Assembly (NCBI GenBank): GCA_033398695.1
Contig: CM065817.1
Coordinates: 32,436,231 to 32,500,230, forward strand
From: Orobanche coerulescens
Lineage: Eukaryota; Streptophyta; Magnoliopsida; Lamiales; Orobanchaceae
Length of the DNA stretch: 64,000 nt
Direction: 5' to 3'
Under the pieces are notes generated by a model, which was given only the letters and a program-made list of their open reading frames with translations, searched no databases and was not told the DNA's origin. Position numbers and translations under genes: made by a program. Shown piece by piece: positions 21,331-32,764 of the stretch (position 1 is the first letter of the stretch; each line of letters starts with the position of its first letter).

Positions 21331-22960
21331 GATCCAGTGAGAATTATGAGAGCCTCATTGGTCAAAACAGGTTTAGACTAGGCTAATAATACAGCTAGAG
21401 TGCAAATAGCAAGTCTTCTAAGTTCACTTTGGGATTTCCATACAGGGAATTGAGACTTGTACACAGAGTACATTGTGTACTCTGTTTATTTCTATGGGTG
21501 GTCACAACAGCGTCGATATCTCCAATTATTAGCTCATGGGGGTGATCTCTCAACCACATCCTGTCTGGTTCTAGTTCGGCATCCAGTGCTCTAACATGTT
21601 GAACTGTAGCCTCAACTTCAGCTTCTATAATATCAGCTTCGATTGCCTCTATTCTTAAAATGACGGGATTGATTTTCGGTTCACAACAGGTTCTATTGGA
21701 GTCCAGGAGATTTTATCAATATAGAGTGTCTGGATACCCTAGGTTAGGTCTTTTATTCCTGTAGATTCACAATGGGATTCCTTAAAAACTATGTGGACAA
21801 ATTCCTCTATTATCAGCTTTCATTTGTTAAATGTCCTGAATGCTTTGCTAAGAGAGGAGTATCCAACAAAAATACCCTCATCCGACTTTTCATCTAAGGT
21901 CTTCAGTTGATCTTTCCCATTGTTAAGCACGTAACACCTACATCCAAATACGTGAAAGTATGCAATCATTGGAGTTTTTTTGTTCCATACCCCGTATGTT
22001 GTTTTGTTGTGATGCTTGTTGATGATTTGTGTGTAGCACGATATATTTATTGCTTCTCCACAAAAAATGCTGCAGCAACTTGCTTGTGGCTAAAATGGTT
22101 TATTGCTTCTTTCAGCGTCTGGTTCTTATGCTCGGTAACACCATTTTGTTGAGGAGTTCGGCTGATGAGTATTCATTTTGTATGCCATTGTCCGCATAGT
22201 ATTGCTCTATAAAGAGATTTGTAATTTTGTGCCTCTGTCGGAACGAATAGATACAATACTCAACCCTTTTCTCGTTTTGCAGCTTTTTCAGGTGTTCTGG
22301 TAGCTTTATGGTGGTTTTTTTTTCTTGTTCAGGAAGATAGTCCAAGGCAATATTTGGTACCTCCCAGGCTGGCAAGGTTTGTAGGACCATACAAATCTAT
22401 TTGTAGCAAATCCAGGACCCTATGGGTGGAAAGGTATGACTTGCTCTTTAGGGAAATCTTGATCTGAAATGAGACATCGGGCAAGCCTCTTACCATTGCC
22501 TGTCGAGCTAGCTTGTTTATGGTTTTGAAATTGATATGCAACATCCTTTTGTGCCATAGCCAGCTTTGATCTGCAGTGCCTTTGGCAACAAAACAAGGAA
22601 TTACGTAGCTTGTGGGTTTCCAGTAAGCAATATACAAGTTACTTGAATGGATTCTTGGGAGGACGATTTGCATGGTCTTGGTGTCCTTCACCCTACAGTG
22701 ATCTACATAGAATTTGGCCGAGAACGGTTTGTCACAGAAATGGCTAATGTTAAGTAAATTGTATTATAGTCCTTCAACATAGGATATGACGATGACTTTG
22801 AATTTCCTACAAGCAGGGTTCCTTTCCCTCTTGTTCTTTCTTTGGATTTGTCACTGAATCACACCTTTAAATCGCGACCTTGTACATAATCGGACAGCTT
22901 AGTGATATCTCCTGTCATGTGGCGAGAATATCTGCTATCGAAATACCAGATGTCCTTCTC
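21331..22960 (-). pseudogene. Ty1/copia protease and integrase (decayed)
   Basis: The protease site region near 22,930-22,960 reads FDSRYSRHMTGD, so the usual D-S-G is D-S-R. The GAG-pre-integrase segment reads WLWHKRMLHINFKTINKLARQ (about 22,500-22,570) and the integrase start LLQIDLYGPTN (about 22,390-22,430). A core segment with YYADNGIQNEYSSAE follows (22,112-22,250). Between about 21,360 and 22,100 the C-terminal integrase and linker are too degraded to read through. Confidence 0.82.
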
Positions 22961-24430
22961 CTTGATATCCTGTAATCAAAAAGATTAAGTAGATTAAGGT
23001 CCCCTTTGATTTTTGGGTCCTTGGTTATTAGTGCCTTTAGGTACCCATATTTGCTTGACAGAGATTTACATGGGACAGACACGTAATCGATGTAAGTATG
23101 ATTATTATTATATATGTAAAATCTGGTGTTTTGGCTCCAATATGGTTGCCGTCTCGGAGGAGGAACCATTCTCTTCAGCCTCATAGCTTGCCTTTTGGGT
23201 TTCTAGTTAGATTCCCAGATTTCTTGATGATAGAACTGCACGGCAGCCTGCTTACGGGATGGATACTTGGCTTCCTCTGCCCAGTATATAGGGACACTAT
23301 ATGGTTGATAGTAATGACGTGCATACCTTTGATACTTAGGTACAACCTTCTTTCTGGCCGACTACTGAACGTTGTTGGTATGCTCGAGGAGCATACTATT
23401 GATGACTATCATTGCGTCTTACAGGCCTACGAGGTTAGGGTTTTCGCTACATATGATATGAATTGGGTGGCGGTATAGCAGTCTTTGCTGTCCGAGAAGG
23501 GGCAACTGTGACCTTTACAGGACTCGGGGATTCTTCAGGTTCCGGAATGGGTTTCACTGCCTTGACAAATACCGTACTAGTTTTGCCTTTATGGAGAACA
23601 AGTTATATCCTAAGCCACCTTTGTCGTGGGTGTGTTGCACAATGCTTAGAATGTGTTACATCCTCCTTGATGATTTCTCAAAGGATTTAAGAATGGTCTC
23701 GAGTTCTCCTTCTCTTTTCTCGAGAAGCTGTATCTTAGCTTCTAACAAACCATAATCATTTGTCTTGCAATTATTGTGAGTTTTTACCTCGTTTAGTTTG
23801 GTTGCAATTGCTTTCCATTAGTTTTTCATGAATAATCTTGATGTTTTCACAGTCCACAAATGTGTTTTCATAATTATTTTTTAGCAAATCATTTTCATTC
23901 AGCTCTAAATTTGAAAGGGAGAGTTGTAAGTTTTCATGTTTAAGCATCTTATGGGCTTTTTGAATGGTTCTAAACTCACTCATCATATTTCTGAAAGTGT
24001 GTGATGCAGTAATAGGTGTAGCCATGTTGAGCTGACCTCATCCGCAGTGTTTTCATCATCATCTTCTTCCTTGGCCATGAAGCACATATATGCTTTATCT
24101 TCAATTTCAGCATCGGATGAGTCACTGTCAGCAATTGCCCGAAGGCACTCCTCAGTCTTGGTTGATGCAGGCGAGGCTTCTGATTCTCCAATTAGGGTCT
24201 TGAGATTATTTCGCTAGATGCGCCTTTTCTCATCCTTTTCTTGTTGCTCGTCTTCAGACTACGTCTTTATGTTGGGATGAGGACATCTATTTGCATAGTG
24301 TCCCTGTTTCCTGCAGTTATAGCACAGGTTAGGATTTACGGATGAAGGTGATTCAGTTGAATGGCTTGGGCCAATATGGGGCCTTTCTAAATTTCTTGAT
24401 GAACTTCCAGAATTTATGCATGAGAAGGTC
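22961..24430 (-). pseudogene. Ty1/copia Gag region (decayed)
   Basis: A CCHC knuckle, LCYNCRKQGHYANRCPHPN, lies at about 24,270-24,330. It is followed by an acidic stretch (SDAEIEDKAYMCFMAKEEDD, 24,050-24,130) and a coiled-coil-like segment (FRTIQKAHKMLKHENLQLSL, 23,771-24,025). The knuckle / acidic / coiled-coil order is the same as in the gag-only elements, so the two are related lineages. The N-terminal Gag and 5' LTR are missing: sequence changes to the outer Tekay LTR near 24,430. Confidence 0.8.
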
Positions 24431-24836
24431 CATCTCGCCTTATGGATTACGTACGTAAGCCAACGTGGGTTTAAATACCCAAAAGCGGACCGATTTCGCC
24501 CATTTCTTCCTTTCTTCTTCTCCTGTGCGACTTAGGCGATTCTTGGGCGATTCCGGTGTGATTTCGAGCCTTCAACTATCTATCTATCATCTTCCTTGGT
24601 GTTGTGGAGTAGATTGAAAACACCAATCCATCTTTTTTGTCTTCGATTCGAGGTAAATCATTGGAACCCTACTTTTGGGAATTTGGGGGTTCTTCGTAGA
24701 TTCTCCGATCTGGTCATAGTTATGATGGAGTTTTGTTGAGTATGGACTATATACTTCCGGTTCATGTTTTCCTACGAGATTATTGTTGTATTCTTGGAAT
24801 TGTTGAGAATCGAAAGGGTTTTGATTGCGATCCATG
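24431..24836 (+). mobile_element. Outer Tekay LTR, segment 1 of 3
   Basis: This is a 5'-truncated LTR. It starts within U3 at one class A palindrome (ATTACGTACGTAAG, about 24435-24448), followed by TTTAAATAC (near 24470), a GGGCGATTC leader homologous to 2630-2650, and donor-like GAG|GTAAAT at 24652/24653. It breaks at 24836, where Athila inserted; 24832-24836 is the target duplication ATCCA. There is no clean TG terminus on the left, so flanking DNA and most of U3 were deleted. Confidence 0.82.
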
Positions 24837-26460
24837 ACACGTCTTTTGTGTAACTGTCGCAAGTACACGATATTGTATCAAGTAGTAAGTGGACTTTTTG
24901 AGTCCGGTTTATCGATCCCATGAGGAAGTTAAGTTATATATTGAATTATACAGTTTATCTATTTGTTATAGAGATTTAGATGAGCGAAACAAACAATTTA
25001 AAAGTTTGGTTTGACAATTGCGACGAAAATGCAATAATAGTTCTAAAATTTAAGGAAATAAAAGATTGCACTAATAATATATTAATAAAAGGATAAAATA
25101 AAATAGTTGGGATTACAAACTTAGTTCATTAGTTATAGAAGATATATAGGAGATCATAAGATGTATTTACTTATTATGTTTTGTAGATTCGATTTTCCTT
25201 AAAAGACGATTTCTCTTTCGAATGTCAAAATGCCCCTTATATATTGAATCAATCCACTATATTTCTATGTTGATTGGATTCAATACATAGCATTAGGTTT
25301 TATGAAAATAATTCAAAGAACCATTCTAAGGTCTAGAGCTATATTTCTATCCCCTAGAACAACTTAGAGTGAAGATCATTTGATCTAATCAACATATTTT
25401 CTTTCGAAACATATGAAGACCATAAATATCATCACTTATTGGCCAAATAAATAAAGATTGGTAAAACAATAAAAATCACACACAATAATAAGTAATCCAT
25501 AATAGATCTTTATACAAACTTAAATAACATGACAAACCTTGTTTATAATCCCAACTAAGGATAACTTAGCCCATGAGGGTTTATTCAACATATTACAAGC
25601 TTGAGTGGCCATTATTAGTTGAAAAAGGGAAAGAATTGATCCTAACGTCCTTAGTAGATAAGGAGAAAGAAGCAATAAACTCCCTCAACAACATAAGCTA
25701 AACCACTATTACATAAGCTGACCACTATTACATACACTCTCTCAAGAACACAAGTGTGTTCTTCACACAAAAAAAAAGTATTACAAAATGAGAAAATAAT
25801 AAGATGAATGATGATTAATGATAGATCTAAGGGGTCTATTTATAAACCGAAAGTCTTCTAATAGCTCCAAAACTTCAGCATTATTACATTAGATCGCATC
25901 AAGGCCAGCCATCCCCTCAATAATAGACCAAAAGTATAAAAAATTTAAAAATGATCATACATATGTCAAGAGTTACGGCCGTAACTTTCAGATATTACGG
26001 CCGTAACATAGAGGATTTACGGCCGCATGCTTTGGATGTTACGGCCGTAACATGGCTTCGGCTTTTTGCACATTAGTTGTTGTGTGAGTTACAGCCTTAA
26101 CTTTATTTGTACGCCCATATGGAGTTTCAGACTTCATTTTCAGCCCAGAATTTCTTAGACTTTTGCGTTTTCGCCCCAAATCTTCTTCGGATGATAACTT
26201 TTGATATATAACTCTGATTTTGAATCCGGAAAGACTGTCGAACTCGTCTCGTAAAGGTCTACAACATGAATACATAAAAACTCAATAAAGCGAATATTCT
26301 ATAAACATGTTATTTATTGAGTAAATCAGTAATTCAATCCGATTAAGGCTAAATTTACATCTTCATCCTATAAATATAAAATTATTAAAAACTAATTAAT
26401 TTAAAGCAAAAGAGAGTAGACTAGCTCATAATTATGGGTGAAATATATCAACACTAATGA
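24837..26460 (-). repeat. Athila 3' LTR
   Basis: It aligns with 34128-34676 plus 44393-45440. The aligned part ends at ACTAATGA (26453-26460), next to a pyrimidine tract CTTTTTTTTA that is the complement of the polypurine primer. Compared with the 5' LTR it lacks about 31 bp at its inner end, including the hairpin at 45444-45470. The minus-strand TATA is TATAAATA at 25844-25837. Confidence 0.85.
25971..26122 (-). promoter_or_regulatory. Class C palindrome array, Athila 3' LTR
   Basis: Six copies of GTTACGGCCGTAAC or decayed forms lie at about 25971, 25994, 26015, 26038, 26088 and 26108. The nearest is 127 bp upstream of the TATA box (25837-25844, minus strand). The 5' LTR has the same six positions at 44965-45115. 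Confidence 0.87.
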
Positions 26461-27058
26461 CTTTTTTTTAGGGAATAGAATTTTTGCAGACAAATCGTTT
26501 ATTAGTTAAGCATGAAAAATCAAAAACTCCTCAAATTAAGTAAATTTCAGTTCTATTTTTCATCAACCGACTGATTCTTCTTTTCTCAAGGTAACGAATG
26601 ACTCGATTTTACATGATAACTACAAGGCTTGGAAAGAGAGATTAAGGCTCAAAAATTTTTGGAATATACAATTTTAAGGGTTAAAACGATTTTAGAAGCT
26701 TGTATATAGCTAATTTATTGGTGTTATGGCCATATCTAGAAATCTCACAAATCAAAATAAAGAAAATAAAATATATATATATATATATATATATATACCC
26801 TTACACAGCAAAAAATCAAGGGAAAATAACAAAAACAATCAAAACACCCCAAAATAATCAAAACTAAACACACCAAAATAATCAAAACACACCACACACT
26901 TCACACCAATTATTCAATCACACGATTCAAAACAAAATAAACACAACTGTTCAAAAACACCCCCAAACTTAAAAATAAAACTGTCCCCAGTTTTTTGGAA
27001 TGAAAACCAAGTGAGAAAAGCAGATAACTCCCTGAAATTTTAGCCTCCCGGTGTGTCG
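26461..27058 (-). other. Athila 3' untranslated region with (AT)n tract
   Basis: Non-coding, A-rich on the plus strand. It holds an AT dinucleotide run at 26770-26797, then repeated AATCAAAAC-like words (about 26,830-26,890). The polypurine tract adjoins the 3' LTR at about 26461-26472. No gene is seen. Confidence 0.7.
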
Positions 27059-27996
27059 TCAGGGACACTTCTCCGTTTTTATTTGTCGCTCGATTATTTC
27101 GTTCTGGATTCTCACTTTTCCGGCTTGGGATGTTCCTAATCCCCTAACACTTTCAAGCAAATCTGTCTCAAAAGGCGTCAAGTCCTCCCTGGAATCATCC
27201 TCGGGTTCAAAGTCCTCCTCATAGCTACTCTTCGCTTCCAGTTCCACACGTGCCCGCTTGATCCTCAACTGAGTACTTCGAAAAATACTACTTCGGATAT
27301 TGAGTCGATTCCCGTGCGCCAATATATCGCCCCCCTCCGAAATTTTCACCCCTTGGCTTCTGCAAATACCGGTGATAAGGCAAGGGTACTGCATCTTTTA
27401 CCTAGTAGGAACCGTGCCGACATAGTGATAAATAGTATTATAGATGTGAGTACCTAGATCCATTTTCACCCCTCGGCGGATAGCAAATATGCCTCTCAGA
27501 TGGCCGATGGAAATAGTAGTCAGATTCGAAGTCGGGTAAATACTCCCGGCAGCCCAGATCCATAAGAACCAAGCATCATCAATGAGGTCTGACTGGTTGT
27601 ATAGGGGTTTGATGATCCCGATAATGTCATGAAGCTCGCTCACTAGTGCCCATCGTAACACCCTACCATCAGGCACATCCTCATTCGATAAAATGGAAAT
27701 GTCTACCGCATTAGTGCAATCAACCCCCAAGTAATTGTTGATCACATCCGGTGAAAAATTAATCACTTTTCCATTCACCGTCGTTTGATGATATGTAGGC
27801 GACCCTACCCGTTGTAAATGAACTTTTGGATGAAAGGTGAAGTGGTAGTGTCGCTATCTGGATCGCCAATGAAATCATCAAGCTTGAATAACCTCTCCTT
27901 TATGCACCGTGTGTTTTGAATTATTTGCGGTAGTGCCAGTTCTTGAGACGAAGAACCGACCTTCTCTTTTCCTTTTGAGGATTTCTTAGGTGCCAT
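27059..27996 (-). pseudogene. Athila env-like ORF (broken)
   Basis: The start is taken at ATG 27996-27994 (MAPKKSSKGKEKVGSS), directly after an acceptor-like TTTCAG|GG. A basic N-terminus leads to a region with VNGKVINFSPDVINNYLGV-type motifs (27,398-27,790), WFLWIWAAGSIYPTSN, and PCLITGICRSQGV (27,330-27,390), ending in an acidic tail. This pattern matches the third ORF of Athila elements, called env-like from its position; I see no clear signal peptide or membrane segment. A frameshift lies between 27,779 and 27,805, and one in-frame TAA at 27400-27398 divides the middle and C-terminal parts. Confidence 0.75.
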
Positions 27997-28336
27997 CCCT
28001 GAAATTAAACAAAAACAATTCGCTTTCAATCACACTTCTATAATAATTAAATAAAACCATCAAAAATAACAAAAATTTCAAAGATTTTCGTTGTGGCATT
28101 TCGTCGGACACCTTGAGTTCATAGTTTTTTTTAACAAGTTTTTCAATCACAATCAAACTCAAATCCACCAAGTCATCACAAATCAATGAAACATATAACC
28201 ACTCAAATATCAACAATACTAATAAATAAACATGTTCCAAACAAATAATCGTACAAAAATAGAAATTGAAAAACAAATATAAACTGAGAAACTAAAACCA
28301 TAAAAATCGAAATTAAAACAAGGATTGAAAGAAAAA

Positions 28337-28704
28337 CCTGATGATTTAGGTGTTAATGTTGAAAGGAGAACGAATTGTAATGATGAATTTTATTTTTTGA
28401 AAGTAGGGATTGAGAAGGGGAAAATTTTCGTCTCTGCCTGTGTTTCCCGTCGGGTTTGAGATTCTGATTCTCAAACCCCGTGTTTTTTAATAGCAGGAGA
28501 GTTACGGTCGTAACATACCGAAGTTACGGCCGTATGGTGCTTTCGTAAAAAATCATATGAGAATAACTTACGACCGTATGAGTAAGAAATTACGTCCGTA
28601 ACAAAGTTTCGTAAGAAATGTATTTGTATAACAGATGTGATACGACCGTAACTTATAGATGTACGGCCATATGAAAGGCGAGATGTACGGCCATATGAAA
28701 GGCG
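28337..28704 (-). promoter_or_regulatory. Candidate internal promoter and leader for the env-like ORF
   Basis: Reading downward: seven class C-like palindromes (28704-28500), TATTAAAA at 28493-28486, a perfect 10-bp-stem hairpin at 28478-28452, then donor-like CAG|GTTTTT at 28337. The matching acceptor TTTAATTTCAG is at 28000-27999, two bases before the env-like ATG. A 24-bp exact tandem duplication (28657-28680 and 28681-28704) lies within the array and also encodes the repeated SPFIWPYI at the Pol C-terminus. Promoter activity is inferred from the similarity to the LTR promoters. Confidence 0.5.
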
Positions 28705-30061
28705 ATATGATTGACTTTGCTGTCAAGAATTCTCCTCCCAAATATGGCTTAAACCGTTGGCCATTTACTTTGAAACTCCCGTTCACTGTATTGTAAATCT
28801 CCATAGCTCCATGAGAAAACACCTCTTTGATTGTGTCCGTCCACCATGATCGCAGCTTACCCGGAAATAGATGCAGTCGTGCATTAAAAATGAGATCTTG
28901 GTCTCCTTCTTTAAAATCTCTTCTGAGAATTCAGTTGTCATGCCATCTTTTTGTCTTCTCTTTGTAGATTTTGGCATTTTCATATGAGTCGAGTCGGATT
29001 TCATCCAACTCATTTAATTGCAGCAACCTTTTCTTCCCAGCTAACTGTTCATCAAAGTTTAATTTTGTAATAGCCCAGAAGGCTCGATGTTCAAGTTCTA
29101 CTGGCAAGTGACATGCTTTTCCGAAAATCAAAAGAAATTCAGACATGCCTATTGGTGTCTTATAAGCTGTTTTGTAAGCCCAGAGCGCATCATCTAGCTT
29201 TTTCGACCAATCTTTCTGAGATGAGTCGACTGTCATCTCTAGTATGCGTTTCAGTTCACGATTGGAGACCTCGACTTGTCCACTAGTTTGTGGGTGATAA
29301 GAGGTAGCAACACGGTGTTTTACTCCGAATTTGGTCAGTAGAGCCTTAACTTGGTGATTGCAGAAATGAGATCCGCCATCACTGATAAAAACTCTCGGAG
29401 TTCCGAAGCGAGTGAATATATTTTTCTTTAGAAAATTTACCACGACTCTAGCTTCGTTTGTTGGTAATGCAACAGCCTCCACCCATTAGGATACATAGTC
29501 CACAGCTACAAGGATGTATTCATTAGAGAACGATGATGGAAAGGGTCCCATGAAATCAATTCCCCAAACATAAAAGATTTCAACTTCTAAGATGAAATTC
29601 ATTGGCATTTCATTTCTTTTTGACATGTTTCCATGTGTTTGGCACCGGTCATACTTAGAGACAAGTGTATGTGCATCTATGAACAGAGTGGGCTAATAGA
29701 ATCCTGCTTCAAGAATTTTTGCTGCTGTTTTTGAAGCCCCAAAATGTCCTCCATAGTGAGAGGAATGACATCTTTCCAACACCTTCTCCATTTCTTCTTT
29801 CGGTATGCATCTCCGGAGGATTTGATCAGGTCCTCATCTGAACAATAGAGAATCTTCCCAGTAATAGTATTTCAACTCGGAGAAGAATTTTTTCTTTTGA
29901 TGGTGGGAAAAATTTGGGTGAATTATTCCACTTATAAGGAAATTGACGATATCTGCATACCATGGTGCATTTTGTTTTTCCTGCACATTAGAGATTTGGA
30001 ACAGTTGTTCATCTGGAAATACCTCATTTATTTCCTTCTCTTGAGCATTGTTTTGGTCCAA
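28568..30061 (-). pseudogene. Athila integrase and Pol C-terminus
   Basis: The catalytic core at 28,931-29,482 has [37 protein letters not shown] and [20 protein letters not shown]. The downstream [17 protein letters not shown] motif is diagnostic of Athila. The C-terminal part at 28,568-29,013 reads VNGQRFKPYLGGE, then the duplicated PFIWPYI from the palindrome array. The N-terminal zinc-binding part (29,500-29,830) is interrupted by stops, including those near 29,487 and 29,695. An in-frame array-derived tail on Pol is unusual. Confidence 0.88.
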
Positions 30062-31499
30062 TCATGAGAGATGATCCGCCACTTGGTTCTCTGTTCCCTT
30101 TCTGTCTCGGATTTCTATGTTGAACTCTTGCATAAGTAGGACCCATCGGATTAGCCTTGACTTAGTATCTTGCTTTGTTATTAAATATTTCAAAGCTGAA
30201 TGATCAGTGTAGACGATGACTTTTGATCCCAATAAGTAGGATTGAAATTTATCAAAGGCATAAACCACCGCAATTTGTCCGGCTAGCATAATGGATCACT
30301 TGCATCATTTTGTCCTTCTTCTGGCCCAGCACGGCCCCCACAGCATAATCACTTGCATCACACATCAGAATGAATGGGATAGCCCAATCTGGAGAAATGA
30401 TGATTGGAGCTGATGTAAGCTTATCCTTCAAAGTTGTAAAGGCCACGTGGCATTCATTTGTGAAAAGGAATGGTGTATCTTTCTCAAGAAAAAAACAGAG
30501 AGGTTTTTCTATTTTTGAGAAATCTTTTATGAACCTCCGATAGAATACTGCATGACCGAGAAAACTCCTTACTCCCTTCACCGAGATTGGTGGAGGAAGT
30601 TCTGCAATCACTTGGATTTTTGCCTTATCGACTTCAATCCCATTTTGTGAGATTCTATAGCCAAGTACGATTCCTTCCTGGACCATGAAGTGACATTTCT
30701 CCCAATTGAGAACTAGATTTGTGTCTTCACATCTTTCCAAGACCATGCCTAAGTGATTTAGGCATTTATCAATTGTATCTCCGAAAACAGAGAAATCGTC
30801 CATGAAAACTTCAATGAATTTTTCAACCATGTCTGAGAAGATTGACATCATGCATCTCTGAAATATGGCTGGAGCATTGCACAATCCGAATGGGAATCTT
30901 TTATAAGCAAACGTTCCATAAGGGTATGTGAATGTTGTTTTCTCTTGGTATTCTGGGGCTATAACGATTTGGTTGTACCCTGAATAGCCGTCAAGAAAAC
31001 AGTAGTAAGAATGTCCTTTCAATCTATCGAGCATTTGATCAATAAATGGGAGTGTAAAATGATCTTTTCTGGTCGTCTTATTAAGCTTCCTGTAATCAAT
31101 GCACATTCTCCATCCGGTTATGGGTCGTTTCGGTATAAGTTCATTGTGATCGTTCTCTATGATTGTGATTCCACTGTTTTTGGACACCATATGTACGGGA
31201 ATCACCCATGGACTATATGAAATTGGATAGATGATTCCTGCGTCAAGTAATTTAAGAATTTCTTCTTTCACAACTTCCTTCATGTTTGGATTCAAACAGC
31301 GTTGATGCTCAATTGAAGGTTTGCAGTCATCTTCCATCAGAATTTTGTGCGTGCATATAGAGGGGCTTATTCCTCTAATGTCCGCAATAGTCCATCCAAT
31401 TGCTCTATTGTGATTCCTCAATACCCTTAGTAATTTACCTTCTTCAAGTTCGGTCAATATGTTAGATATGATGACCAGAAATGTAGAGGAAATGCCCAA
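30062..31499 (-). pseudogene. Athila reverse transcriptase and RNase H
   Basis: The 415-codon RT frame (30,252-31,499) contains WVIPVHMVSKNSG, GWRMCIDYRKLNK, FLDGYSGYNQI, FPFGLCNAPAIFQRCM and the intact catalytic FMDDFSVFG. LGHAVFYRRFIKDFSKI and MCDASDYAVGAVLGQ follow at the RNase H start. RNase H continues one frame away at 30,062-30,289 ([29 protein letters not shown]), so one frameshift near 30,290 separates them. RT itself is the best-preserved coding unit in the window. Confidence 0.9.
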
Positions 31500-31510
31500 G
31501 TAAACATATC

Positions 31511-32660
31511 TTAAATGTGGGGTAGAAGTTTGAGATCAAGTATTGTAGCTTCTTGTAAGGAAGGGAGGGGTTTAGCGGAGCTTGTCCCCAACTCTTCAAA
31601 ATGTGAATGTCTTCTTAAGGGTGGCAGTGCTTCTAGATAGTTAACTGTTTCGGCCAAGTGATATTCTTCTTCCATGCTCGTTAGAGAATTTGCAATACAT
31701 GTCTCAAGAGGATCTTTTGATAGAATCTTCTCCAAAGACTTGTTTACCATGGCTTCAATTGCGTCAATTCTTAGACAATAATCATCTGTGGAGGGATGAT
31801 TCAAAGTTTTTAGGACATCGAAGATGACACATTCGTCTTCCACTCTGAGAATTAGCTTTCCTTCATAGACATCAATAATAGCACGTCCGGTTGCAAGAAA
31901 TAGTCGTCCTAAAATAATGGGAATATCCTAATCTTCTTCCATGTCAATGATGATAAAATCTGCTGGAAATATGAATTTATCAACCTTGACTAGCACATAT
32001 TCTATTATCCCACGTGGATATTTGATTGACCAATCAGCTAATTGTAGTGAAACTGTTGTTGCTTTTGCTTCTCCCAAGTTCAGTTTGTTGAAAATAGACA
32101 GGGGCATCAAATTGATACTTGTCCCTAAATCACTAAGAGCTTTTCCAAAATTCACTTCACCAATTGTACAAGGAATTGTAAAAGTTCAAGGATCTTTTAG
32201 CTTGGGTGACAACTTCTTTTGTAGTATTGCGCTACATTCCTCTATTAGCATGACATTTTCATATTATTCAAGCCTTCGTTTGTTGGAAAAATATCTTTCA
32301 TAAATTTGGCATAGCTTGGCATTTGTGCTAGAGCATCGGCAAAAGGTATGTTGATGTGTAGCTTTTTGAAAATTTCCAAAATTTACCGAATTGAGCATCG
32401 AGCTTGTGATTCTTCAACTGGTGAGGAAACGGGATAGGTGGAACATAAGATTTTTCAGAAACTGGACCTTTTGAGATGAAGGTCCTGATTCAGATTCTTT
32501 TTCTATTTTTTGATTTTGTTTATTTTTTTGTTTTTCCAGATGATTTTCCATATAAATTTTGGGCAACTGCACTCCACTTCTTGTTGTGATAGCCTGGACA
32601 TTCTCCTTTGGATTTACCTCGGTATTGCTAGGTAACATCTCGTGGGATCTTTCTCAAAGT
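31511..32660 (-). pseudogene. Athila protease and linker
   Basis: 31,928-32,155 reads KALSDLGTSINLMPLSIFNK, LQLADWSIKYPRGIIEYVLV and FPADFIIIDMEED, the aspartic protease of Athila. The active-site triplet is D-L-G with Thr following, consistent with this lineage's D-L-G-A/T. The linker 31,511-31,843 carries acidic and proline-rich sequence before RT. Upstream, 32,414-32,638 reads AITTRSGVQLPKI, a common Athila Gag-Pro linker. Stops divide all three. Confidence 0.82.
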
Positions 32661-32764
32661 ATTTTGGCCATTTGGCCAACTTGTGTCTCTAAATTTTTAA
32701 TTGAAGCATCATTGCGTTGTTGATACTTCAGTTGTTGTTCGGCTAGCTTCGTGATTGCTTCTTC

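Noticed and set aside
27059..27996. Calling the Athila third ORF a true envelope glycoprotein
   Set aside because: I see no clear signal peptide, transmembrane segment or fusion region; only the position and family pattern support the env-like name.
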